Shown here piece by piece: positions 6,364 through 12,636 of a stretch of DNA of 12,636 nt. Origin of the DNA: Thermodesulfobacteriota bacterium. GTDB taxonomy: Bacteria; Desulfobacterota_D; UBA1144; Nemesobacterales; UBA2774. A program made the translations under genes and the position numbers. The DNA lies in assembly GCA_039028315.1 (NCBI GenBank), contig JBCCIH010000045.1, positions 1-12,636 of the forward strand. The letters run 5' to 3'. Position 1 is the stretch's first letter. Each line of letters starts with the position of its first letter. Below the pieces are notes generated by a model that saw only the letters and a program-made list of their open reading frames with translations, had not been told where the DNA came from and searched no databases.

Positions 6364-7314
6364 ATGGTTAGACAGATACAAATAAGGAGAAGAAAGAGGC
6401 GCCGAAGAAGTAGGCTGATGCCCTATATTTTGGGCTCGCTCGCGATCTTTCTCATCTTTATGCTCTTTGTTCACCTCTATTTAATTGATATTTTTAACCT
6501 AAGGGATCAGCTTGCCCAAGAGGAAAAGAAACAGCCTGAGTTTATTGAAATTACAGAGCTTCCTGTTCCAAAAGAGAAAGAGACCAAGAAGCCTAAGGAA
6601 ACAAAGCGTTTAGCCGAAAGAAACCGCGAGGTTGAGGAAGAAAAAACAAGAGACCGTTTCACAAAACAGTCCGCAAATACTCCTCAATCCCCTCCAGTTG
6701 AACCTAAGCCCCAGATAAAACCAAAAGAAGAACCAAAGAAGGTAGAGAAAAAAGCTCAAAAAGAACCTAAAAAACAGATGACGCGCTCAGATATCACCAG
6801 GCAAAAAGAACCTGCCACTCTTCCGAAGAAACAAATAGAGAAAGAGAGGAAAAAAGCCACCGGGAAAACACCGGATCTTACCAAAGATCAGCTATTCAGC
6901 TCAAACCCCCGGCCGCAAACACTTCCTCAAAACCAGAGAACTCCACAGGATTTTCTCGGTGCCCCAAATGTGGATAAAAAAGAAGAAACAGTTGATCTAA
7001 GCACTACCGAGTTTAAATACCTCTCATATTTTCTCAAAATGAAAAGGCAAATTGAGTCGGTCTGGACCTACCCGAAAGAGTCTCAGTACAGAGGGGAATA
7101 TGGAACTCTGTTTTTAGTCTTTACTATTAGAAGTAATGGCGATCTTGAGGGAGTTCAGTTGATTCATTCCTCAGGGTTTGCGCGGCTGGACAATGAAGCC
7201 GTAAGGGCCATCACTGCTGCAGCCCCATTTGCTCCTTTCCCAAAGAGCTGGGGTGGTCTTGAAAAATTGAATATAAGAGCAACATTTGAGTACAGCGGTA
7301 GGAGAATATTTTAA
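6364..7314 (+). CDS. TonB-like energy transducer
   Basis: 316 residues with the classic TonB layout. The very basic N-terminus (eight arginines and a lysine within residues 8-17) is cytoplasmic. One membrane helix lies at about 19-41. A 165-residue periplasmic linker rich in Lys, Glu, Pro and Gln (about 50-215) follows. The C-terminal TonB domain is at about 217-312, with 'QIESVWTYP' (229-237), 'LFLVFTIRSNGDLEGVQLI' (249-267) and 'SSGFARLDNEAVRAI' (269-283) before 'APFAPFP'. With ExbB/ExbD it would pass proton-motive-force energy to outer-membrane transporters. No exbB, exbD or receptor gene is in the window, so its partners are unknown. TolA-like or gliding-type TonB proteins share the domain; 'TonB-like' is the safe call. 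No Shine-Dalgarno is visible, and the gene ends 4 bp from the convergent purM. Confidence 0.85.
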   Translation: MVRQIQIRRRKRRRRSRLMPYILGSLAIFLIFMLFVHLYLIDIFNLRDQLAQEEKKQPEFIEITELPVPKEKETKKPKETKRLAERNREVEEEKTRDRFTKQSANTPQSPPVEPKPQIKPKEEPKKVEKKAQKEPKKQMTRSDITRQKEPATLPKKQIEKERKKATGKTPDLTKDQLFSSNPRPQTLPQNQRTPQDFLGAPNVDKKEETVDLSTTEFKYLSYFLKMKRQIESVWTYPKESQYRGEYGTLFLVFTIRSNGDLEGVQLIHSSGFARLDNEAVRAITAAAPFAPFPKSWGGLEKLNIRATFEYSGRRIF

Positions 7315-7317
7315 AAA

Positions 7318-7330
7318 CTTATTTTATAAG
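7318..7330 (-). terminator. Weak hairpin with T-run at the purM 3' end
   Basis: On the minus strand CTTAT and ATAAG pair around AAA, spanning the last purM codons, followed by TTTTT. The stem is only 5 bp and AT-rich, so it is a weak candidate terminator. Confidence 0.25.
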
Positions 7331-8356
7331 AACCTGGCTCTTACCTCTTTTCCTTTTACTGACTTCGCCTATCAAATAAGCTTTCTCACCAAGAGTCTTA
7401 AGCCTTTTTATAACCTTAGCACAATCTTTTGAATCGATAACAAGTACCATACCTATTCCGCAGTTAAAGGTCCTATACATTTCCTCTTTAGCTATATGAG
7501 ACTCTTGCATAAGAAGTTTGAAGATAGAAGGCATTGGCCAAGTTGAAGATTCGATCTCTACTGCGCAGCTATTTGGAAGTACTCTGGGCAGGTTCTCAAG
7601 TAGCCCGCCGCCTGTTATATGTGCAGCGGCTTTTAGGTCGTATTTCTTATGGATATCTAATACGCTTTTTACATAGATCTTTGTCGGCTCTAATAACTCT
7701 TTTTCAAGCGAACGCCTAAGTGGTTTGGGCTTGTCCGAAAGTTTGTATTTACTTCTGCCTAAAAGCACTTTTCTGGCAAGTGAGTACCCATTTGAATGAA
7801 GTCCGCTTGAGCCAAGGCCTATAATTACATCACCGGGTTGTACTGATGAGCCATCTATAACTTTATCTTTGTCTACGATTCCTACCACAAACCCGGCAAG
7901 ATCAAACTCATCTTTCTTATAAAACCCTGGCATTTCTGCAGTCTCTCCACCTAGAAGAGCACAGCCAGCTTGTTTACAGCCTTTTACTATTCCTTTCACA
8001 ATATCAACGCCTTCTTCAACCGTCAGTTTCGAGGTAGCAATGTAATCTAGAAAGAATAGAGGCTCGGCCCCGCAGGTCACTACATCATTAACGTTCATGG
8101 CCACAAGATCAATTCCGACTGTATCAAATTTGCCGGACATAAATGCAATTTTTAGTTTTGTGCCCACTCCATCTGCCGCAGCAAGTAATATTGGATTCTT
8201 ATAACCCTTAGGCAGTGCATAGGCTCCTGAGAACCCTCCTAGCTTGCCCAGCACATTCTTATTTGAGGTGGATTTAGCCAGAGGCTTTATCAGGTCTACA
8301 AACAGGTTTCCTGCATCAATATCGACCCCTGCGCTTTTATAAGTGGTCTTTGCCAT
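7319..8356 (-). CDS. purM: Phosphoribosylformylglycinamidine cyclo-ligase (AIR synthetase) PurM
   Basis: 345 residues, a normal length. It catalyses step 5 of de novo purine synthesis: FGAM + ATP to AIR + ADP + Pi. The N-terminus 'YKSAGVDIDAGN' (6-17) is typical. 'ADGVGTKLKIA' (61-71), 'GIDLVAMNVNDVVTCGAEPL' (81-100) and 'GGETAEMPGFY' (136-146) are the ATP and substrate signature of the PurM/PurL/SelD superfamily. 'GLGSSGLHSNGYSLAR' and 'HITGGG' lie in the C-terminal domain. It stands alone on the minus strand, with no purN or other pur gene adjacent, although purN commonly follows purM elsewhere. No Shine-Dalgarno precedes the ATG (the upstream sequence on that strand is pyrimidine-rich). 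It diverges from glyQ across a 151-bp region and converges with tonB. Confidence 0.97.
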   Translation of the reverse strand: MAKTTYKSAGVDIDAGNLFVDLIKPLAKSTSNKNVLGKLGGFSGAYALPKGYKNPILLAAADGVGTKLKIAFMSGKFDTVGIDLVAMNVNDVVTCGAEPLFFLDYIATSKLTVEEGVDIVKGIVKGCKQAGCALLGGETAEMPGFYKKDEFDLAGFVVGIVDKDKVIDGSSVQPGDVIIGLGSSGLHSNGYSLARKVLLGRSKYKLSDKPKPLRRSLEKELLEPTKIYVKSVLDIHKKYDLKAAAHITGGGLLENLPRVLPNSCAVEIESSTWPMPSIFKLLMQESHIAKEEMYRTFNCGIGMVLVIDSKDCAKVIKRLKTLGEKAYLIGEVSKRKRGKSQVLIK

Positions 8357-8426
8357 TTAGAAAAGGAAACATACCTGATTTAGTTTGTTTGAGGAATATA
8401 TCCTGCTAGATATTATGGCCTTATTT

Positions 8427-8445
8427 CTGGCTTAACAAAAGCCAG
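8427..8445. repeat. 7-bp perfect dyad in the purM-glyQ divergent region
   Basis: CTGGCTT (8427-8433) and AAGCCAG (8439-8445) are a perfect inverted repeat around AACAA. It ends just before the proposed glyQ -35 box and lies about 70 bp upstream of purM. There is no T-run on either strand, which argues against a terminator. An operator between divergent genes is a reasonable guess. Confidence 0.4.
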
Positions 8446-8474
8446 CTTCCAAAAAACATTAAAAATGGTATTAT
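8446..8474 (+). promoter_or_regulatory. Probable glyQ promoter with extended -10
   Basis: TATTAT (8469-8474) is a 5-of-6 -10 match with TGG directly before it (extended -10). At 17-bp spacing the -35 is CTTCCA (8446-8451), a 3-of-6 match. Transcription would start near 8481, giving a leader of about 27 nt. That is far too short for a T-box or other riboswitch. Confidence 0.45.
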
Positions 8475-8507
8475 TCTCCCTCATATTTTCAACAGATATA
8501 GAAAAAC

Positions 8508-9395
8508 ATGACATTTCAAGAACTTATTTTAGGACTTCAGGAATTTTGGGCTAAAAAGGGGTGCATTATTATGCAGCCTTATGATCTGGAAAAGGGAGCA
8601 GGAACTTTCCATCCTGCTACATTTCTAAGATGCCTTGGCCCCGAGCCCTGGCAAGTAGCGTACGTTGAGCCCTCCAGGAGGCCCACTGACGGAAGATATG
8701 GAGATAACCCAAATAGGCTTCAGCATTACTATCAGTTTCAAGTAATTCTCAAGCCCTCACCTATCGATATACAAGACTTGTATCTTGAAAGTCTTAAACA
8801 TTTAGGAATTGACCCGCTGGCACATGATATTAGGTTTGTTGAGGATGACTGGGAGTCACCAACCCTTGGGGCTTGGGGACTAGGGTGGGAAGTATGGCTG
8901 GATGGGATGGAGATTACTCAGTTCACATATTTCCAGCAGGCTGGTGGTATTGATTTGAAACCTGTATCGGGAGAGATAACTTATGGTACAGAGAGAATCG
9001 CTATGTACCTTCAGGGCGTTGAAAGCGTCTATGATCTAGAGTGGACAAATGGAGTTACTTATGGGGAGATTCACCACAGAGATGAGTATGAGTTTTCAAA
9101 ATACAACTTTGAAGAATCTAACCCTGAGATGTTAAGAGATCTTTTCGATAAATTTGAGAAGGAATGCGAAAATCTGGCAGAAAAAAGACTTCCGCTGCCG
9201 GCTTACGACTACTGTCTTAAATGCTCCCATACTTTTAACTTATTAGATGCAAGAGGGGCAATTGGAGTATCAGAGAGAGCTTCCTATATAGGCAGAGTAA
9301 GAGCGCTTGCAAAGATGTGCGCAGAGGCATATTTACTTGAGAGAGAGGAGATGGGATTTCCCCTTCTAAAGAAAAATCCATGGCAAAAGAGCTAA
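8508..9395 (+). CDS. glyQ: Glycyl-tRNA synthetase, alpha subunit
   Basis: 295 residues, the normal alpha-subunit length. This is the class II catalytic subunit of the alpha2-beta2 bacterial GlyRS, which charges tRNA-Gly. Signature blocks are 'FWAKKGCIIMQPYD' (13-26), 'GAGTFHPATFLRCLGPEPW' (30-48), the motif 2 region 'YVEPSRRPTDGRYGDNPNR' (52-70) with 'LQHYYQFQVI' following, and motif 3 'TYGTERIAMYLQG' (158-170). The ATG at 8508 gives the usual N-terminus 'MTFQELI'; no Shine-Dalgarno is visible (the leader is A-rich). The stop overlaps glyS by 16 bp, so equal subunit output through coupled translation is likely. Confidence 0.98.
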   Translation: MTFQELILGLQEFWAKKGCIIMQPYDLEKGAGTFHPATFLRCLGPEPWQVAYVEPSRRPTDGRYGDNPNRLQHYYQFQVILKPSPIDIQDLYLESLKHLGIDPLAHDIRFVEDDWESPTLGAWGLGWEVWLDGMEITQFTYFQQAGGIDLKPVSGEITYGTERIAMYLQGVESVYDLEWTNGVTYGEIHHRDEYEFSKYNFEESNPEMLRDLFDKFEKECENLAEKRLPLPAYDYCLKCSHTFNLLDARGAIGVSERASYIGRVRALAKMCAEAYLLEREEMGFPLLKKNPWQKS

Positions 9396-11467
9396 TATTG
9401 GAAATCGGATCTGAAGAGATCCCTGCTGGATTTTTAGATTATGCTGTTGAGGATCTAAAATCACTGGCAAAGAAAATGCTGGATGAGAACTCACTGAGCT
9501 ATTCTGACATTGAGGCATTCGGCACCCCTAGAAGACTAGCTCTTAGGGTTACTGAGCTTTCAGAACAACAAGAAGACAGGGTTGAAGAAGCTTTCGGACC
9601 TCCGGTAAAAATTGCATACGACGAGAAGGGAAACCCCACAAAACCTGCGCTTGGATTTGCTAAAGCACAAGGAGTGGATTTTAAAGATCTAACTACTGTC
9701 ACCAGAGACCGAGGGGATTTTTTAGCTGTAAAACGAAATATTAAAGGACAAAAAACCGACAAACTACTAAAGGAAATCCTGCCTGATCTGATACTTTCTA
9801 TTCCTTTTAGAAAATCCATGAAATGGGGAAATGGAGATCAAACATATGTGAGACCCCTTAGATGGATAGTTGCACTCTTAGGCGGCAAAACAATCACTTT
9901 TAACATTGAATCGCTTAAGAGCTCATCTAAAAGTTACGGGCACAGATTCATGCACCCAAAGGGTTTTAAAGTCTCAAGCTGGGATGATTATCAAAAAGGA
10001 CTGCAAGAGGGTTATGTTGTGCTGGACCAAAACAAAAGAAGAGAAGATATTAGGAGAGGCACTTCAGAGCTGGCTGAAAAAATTGGTGGTTACATTCCGC
10101 AAGACGATGATCTTCTTGAGACAGTCAGCAACTTGGTTGAGATCCCTGTAGTGCTCAAAGGCGATTATGAGAAGGACTTTTTATCTCTTCCTAAAGAAGT
10201 GCTTATAAGCGTTATGAAAAATCACCAAAAGTACTTCCCTGTTTTTTCTAAAACAAATCAAGATGAACTGCTGCCGCATTTTATATTTGTTTGCGGAACC
10301 CCTGTTAAAGATTCTGATGTAGTCAGCAAAGGAAACGAAAGAGTAATAAGAGCGCGCTTTACCGATGCTAGATTCTTCTACGATGAGGACAAGAGCGCTC
10401 CTCTTTGGGATAAGCTCGAGGACCTAAAGGGGATGGTTTACCTCTCAGGCGTTGGGTCTTACTATGACAAGACAGAGCGTCTTAAAATAATAGCAAATGA
10501 GTTAGGGAATATGCTTGGATTTGAGAATGAAACAAGACACATTGTACGTGCCGCATTCTTATCAAAAGCTGATCTGGCAACACAGATGGTTTTTGAGTTC
10601 CCGGAGCTTCAGGGAATAATGGGCAAATATTATGCTGAGATATCAGGTGAGACCAATGAGGTTGCACAAGCAATAAAAGAGCATTACATGCCCACAGGAC
10701 GAGATGGCAAATTGCCGGAATCTGACTATGGAGCAGTGCTCAGCATTGTTGATAAGATTGATAATATATCATCGTGTTTTATATCCGGGCTAATTCCTAC
10801 AGGAACTTCCGACCCCTATGCCCTTAGGCGTCAGGCAATTGGTATAATCAATATTTTATTAGAGAAGAATCTTCATTTATCCTTAAATGAGTCTTTTAGT
10901 ATTGGACTTAACGCTATAGCCGAACAAACAGAGGGTAAATTTTCAGATAAAACGAATGAAGCTCTTGAGAATATTATGAACTTTATGACAGAAAGGTTTA
11001 GAAACATAATGACATCAGAGGGTTATGAGCAGGATGTTGTAGAGGCCGTAGTTTCTGTTGAATTTGATGACGTTTTAGACGCCAAGAGAAAGATTGAGGC
11101 ACTTACGGAATTCCGTAAGGCTGCTGACTTTGAAGCACTGGGAGCGGCGTTTAAAAGAGTTGTAAATATAGTAAAGGATCACGCGGGACAAGATATTCTA
11201 GATGAGCATTTCATAGAAACCGCCGAGAAAAACTTGCACTCTAGTTTAAATGATGTGAAAGGAAAAGTTGAAGACAAAATTATTGAAAAGAACTACCTAG
11301 ATTCTCTTATTTTGATGAAGAACTTAAAAGAGCCGGTTGATAACTTTTTTGACAATGTGATGGTTATGGACAAGGATCCTAAGATAAAAGAAAACAGGCT
11401 CTCTATGCTTGCTCAGATAAAGAACCTGTTTTTCAAAATTGCTGATTTTTCTAAACTAAGTGTTTAA
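9380..11467 (+). CDS. glyS: Glycyl-tRNA synthetase, beta subunit
   Basis: 695 residues, the usual length. The beta subunit binds tRNA-Gly and is required for aminoacylation with GlyQ. The N-terminus 'ELILEIGSEEIPAGF' (4-18) is diagnostic. 'FGTPRRLALRVTEL' (47-60), 'FRKSMKWG' (143-150) with 'VRPLRWIVALLGG' (157-169), and 'MKNHQKYFPVF' (279-289) follow. The HD-like central domain shows 'SKADLATQMVFEFPELQG' (395-412) and 'DPYALRRQAIGI' (478-489). The C-terminal 120 residues form the anticodon-binding DALR-like domain. The start inside glyQ is fixed by this N-terminus, with no separate Shine-Dalgarno. The gene ends 11 bp before the convergent rny stop, with no evident terminator. Confidence 0.98.
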   Translation: MAKELILEIGSEEIPAGFLDYAVEDLKSLAKKMLDENSLSYSDIEAFGTPRRLALRVTELSEQQEDRVEEAFGPPVKIAYDEKGNPTKPALGFAKAQGVDFKDLTTVTRDRGDFLAVKRNIKGQKTDKLLKEILPDLILSIPFRKSMKWGNGDQTYVRPLRWIVALLGGKTITFNIESLKSSSKSYGHRFMHPKGFKVSSWDDYQKGLQEGYVVLDQNKRREDIRRGTSELAEKIGGYIPQDDDLLETVSNLVEIPVVLKGDYEKDFLSLPKEVLISVMKNHQKYFPVFSKTNQDELLPHFIFVCGTPVKDSDVVSKGNERVIRARFTDARFFYDEDKSAPLWDKLEDLKGMVYLSGVGSYYDKTERLKIIANELGNMLGFENETRHIVRAAFLSKADLATQMVFEFPELQGIMGKYYAEISGETNEVAQAIKEHYMPTGRDGKLPESDYGAVLSIVDKIDNISSCFISGLIPTGTSDPYALRRQAIGIINILLEKNLHLSLNESFSIGLNAIAEQTEGKFSDKTNEALENIMNFMTERFRNIMTSEGYEQDVVEAVVSVEFDDVLDAKRKIEALTEFRKAADFEALGAAFKRVVNIVKDHAGQDILDEHFIETAEKNLHSSLNDVKGKVEDKIIEKNYLDSLILMKNLKEPVDNFFDNVMVMDKDPKIKENRLSMLAQIKNLFFKIADFSKLSV

Positions 11468-11478
11468 TTCTAATTGAT

Positions 11479-12636
11479 TTAACTTGCTATCGCGGTTGCC
11501 CTTACTTCCCTAATAACAGTTATCTTAACCTGCCCCGGATATGCAACTTCTTTTTCAATTTTTTGTGCAATCTCATGCGAGAGCAGCGCACCTTCTTCGT
11601 CATTAACTTTTGTGCTCTCAACAATTACTCTAACCTCTCGGCCAGCTTGTATAGCGTAGCATTTCTCAACTCCTCTAAAAGAGCCCGCTATACCTTCTAT
11701 GTCTTCAATCCTTTTAACATAAGCTTCGTAGGTCTCTCTTCTAGCTCCAGGTCTTGCTGCGGAAATAGCATCTGCGGCCTGGCAAAGTATAGCAAGAAGT
11801 GACTGAGGCTGAGGGTCATGCGCCGCAGCTACAGCCTTAATTATTTCATCAGACTCGCCATACTTTTTCACAAGGTCCTCACCTATATCCACGTGAGAGC
11901 CCTCTATCTCGTGATCAACCGCTTTTCCTATATCGTGTAGAAGACCACCCCTTTTGGCAAGCTTTATATCAAAACCAATCTCTGCCGCCAAAATGCCGCA
12001 GATAAACGCTACCTCAATTGAGTGGTTCAAAATATTCTGAGAATAGCTTGTTCTGTATTTCAGCCTTCCTACATGTTTTGTAAGCTCAGGGTGCATATTT
12101 GCTATTCCGAGATCAAATAGCGCCTCTTCACCTGATTTCTGTATCTCACGCTCAATTTGCTTTTCCACATCTGTGACGATCTCTTCAATCCTTGTAGGAT
12201 GTATGCGGCCGTCGTCAATTAACTTTTCAAGAGAGATCCTGGCAACCTCACGTCTTATAGGGTTAAGAGATGAGACTACAACAGTCTCTGGGGTGTCATC
12301 AATTATGATGTCAACTCCAGTTCTGGATTCAATTGAACGTATATTGCGCCCTTCTCGGCCGATTATCCGCCCCTTCATATCATCGTTTGGCAGATTTACC
12401 ACAGATATTGTTTTCTCGCTCGTGTACTCACCTGCGTACTTACCAATAGCCAGAGCAATGATATCTTTTGCTTTTCGCTCAGAATCTTCGTTTAGCTGCT
12501 CCTCTATCTGTTTTAGCCTTATAGCAGCTTGGTGCCTAGCCTCATCCTCAATGATGTTTATAAGCTCTGTTTTGGCAGCTTCCTGGGTCATTCCGGCAAT
12601 CTGTTCAATCTTCTGCTTGGCATCTTCAACCACAGC
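11479..12636 (-). CDS. rny: Ribonuclease Y, N-terminally truncated by the window edge
   Basis: 386 codons are visible and the frame stays open to base 12636. The GTG at 12631-12633 is therefore internal, and roughly 130 residues (membrane anchor and first part of the coiled coil) lie outside the window. RNase Y is a membrane-tethered endoribonuclease that starts mRNA decay. In fragment numbering, residues 1-75 are coiled coil. The KH RNA-binding domain (about 80-140) contains 'GRIIGREGRNIRSIES'. The HD domain (about 200-320) has His205 in 'NHSIEVA', the His234-Asp235 pair in 'LLHDIGKAVDHE', 'EGSHVD' and 'AADAISAARPGARRET'. The C-terminus ends with the usual 'VKITVIREVRA'. One oddity: the segment usually reading H-H-G-D is A-A-H-D (271-274). 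The gene converges with glyS. Confidence 0.95.
   Translation of the reverse strand, partial: AVVEDAKQKIEQIAGMTQEAAKTELINIIEDEARHQAAIRLKQIEEQLNEDSERKAKDIIALAIGKYAGEYTSEKTISVVNLPNDDMKGRIIGREGRNIRSIESRTGVDIIIDDTPETVVVSSLNPIRREVARISLEKLIDDGRIHPTRIEEIVTDVEKQIEREIQKSGEEALFDLGIANMHPELTKHVGRLKYRTSYSQNILNHSIEVAFICGILAAEIGFDIKLAKRGGLLHDIGKAVDHEIEGSHVDIGEDLVKKYGESDEIIKAVAAAHDPQPQSLLAILCQAADAISAARPGARRETYEAYVKRIEDIEGIAGSFRGVEKCYAIQAGREVRVIVESTKVNDEEGALLSHEIAQKIEKEVAYPGQVKITVIREVRATAIAS

Noticed and set aside
8357..8507. T-box or glycine riboswitch upstream of glyQ, or purine riboswitch upstream of purM
   Set aside because: The region is 151 bp shared by two divergent genes. The predicted glyQ leader is about 27 nt, and I see no T-box sequence, tandem aptamer or terminator/antiterminator pair.
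9499..9819. 106-residue minus-strand open frame inside glyS, and similar ones at 10482-10673 and 9906-10151
   Set aside because: All overlap the continuous, well-conserved glyS reading frame and lack start signals.
12631..12633. GTG as the start of rny
   Set aside because: The frame is open to the window edge and the protein would lack the membrane anchor and part of the coiled coil. It is an internal valine codon.
1..12636. Mobile element, CRISPR array, prophage or defence system
   Set aside because: No transposase, integrase, regularly spaced repeats, terminal inverted repeats or defence-family domains were seen. Every long frame belongs to a known housekeeping or metabolic family.

Overview
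The window is a compact stretch of what looks like core chromosome from a Gram-negative bacterium. Twelve protein genes (two cut by the window edges) and one tRNA fill nearly all of it, and no intergenic gap exceeds about 150 bp. A TonB-type protein and a DedA/YqaA-type membrane protein point to a double-membrane cell. RNase Y, TrmFO, two-subunit glycyl-tRNA synthetase, and a merR - tRNA-Pro - surE block fit a deltaproteobacterial-type lineage in the broad sense (Desulfobacterota, Dadabacteria or a relative). That placement is inferred from gene content and remembered gene order, not from any search.

Layout, left to right. Positions 1-801 (+) hold the 3' end of miaB and a DUF151 bifunctional-nuclease family gene, probably one transcript. 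trmFO follows at 901-2223 (+). A small MerR-like regulator (2350-2694), tRNA-Pro(GGG) (2743-2819) and surE (2902-3669) come next, and a YqaA/DedA-family membrane gene overlaps the end of surE. Positions 4295-6311 (+) carry a two-gene cassette, a GT81 glucosyl-3-phosphoglycerate synthase and an HAD phosphatase, which together should make the compatible solute glucosylglycerate. A stand-alone TonB-like gene follows (6364-7314). purM lies on the minus strand (7319-8356) and converges on tonB with a 4-bp gap. A 151-bp divergent intergenic region separates purM from glyQ-glyS (8508-11467, +). The 3' part of rny lies on the minus strand and runs off the right edge, converging on glyS with an 11-bp gap.

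By function, much of the window serves tRNA and translation: MiaB (position 37 modification), TrmFO (m5U54), tRNA-Pro and GlyQS. RNase Y covers RNA turnover, PurM and SurE cover nucleotide metabolism, and the GpgS/GpgP pair covers osmoprotection. Genes are packed with 8-16 bp overlaps (surE/yqaA, gpgS/gpgP, glyQ/glyS), which suggests translational coupling.

I found no mobile element, CRISPR array, toxin-antitoxin pair, phage gene or convincing new system. The points most worth checking are the glucosylglycerate cassette, an apparent histidine substitution in the RNase Y HD domain, short dyads in three intergenic regions, and the scarcity of Shine-Dalgarno sequences.
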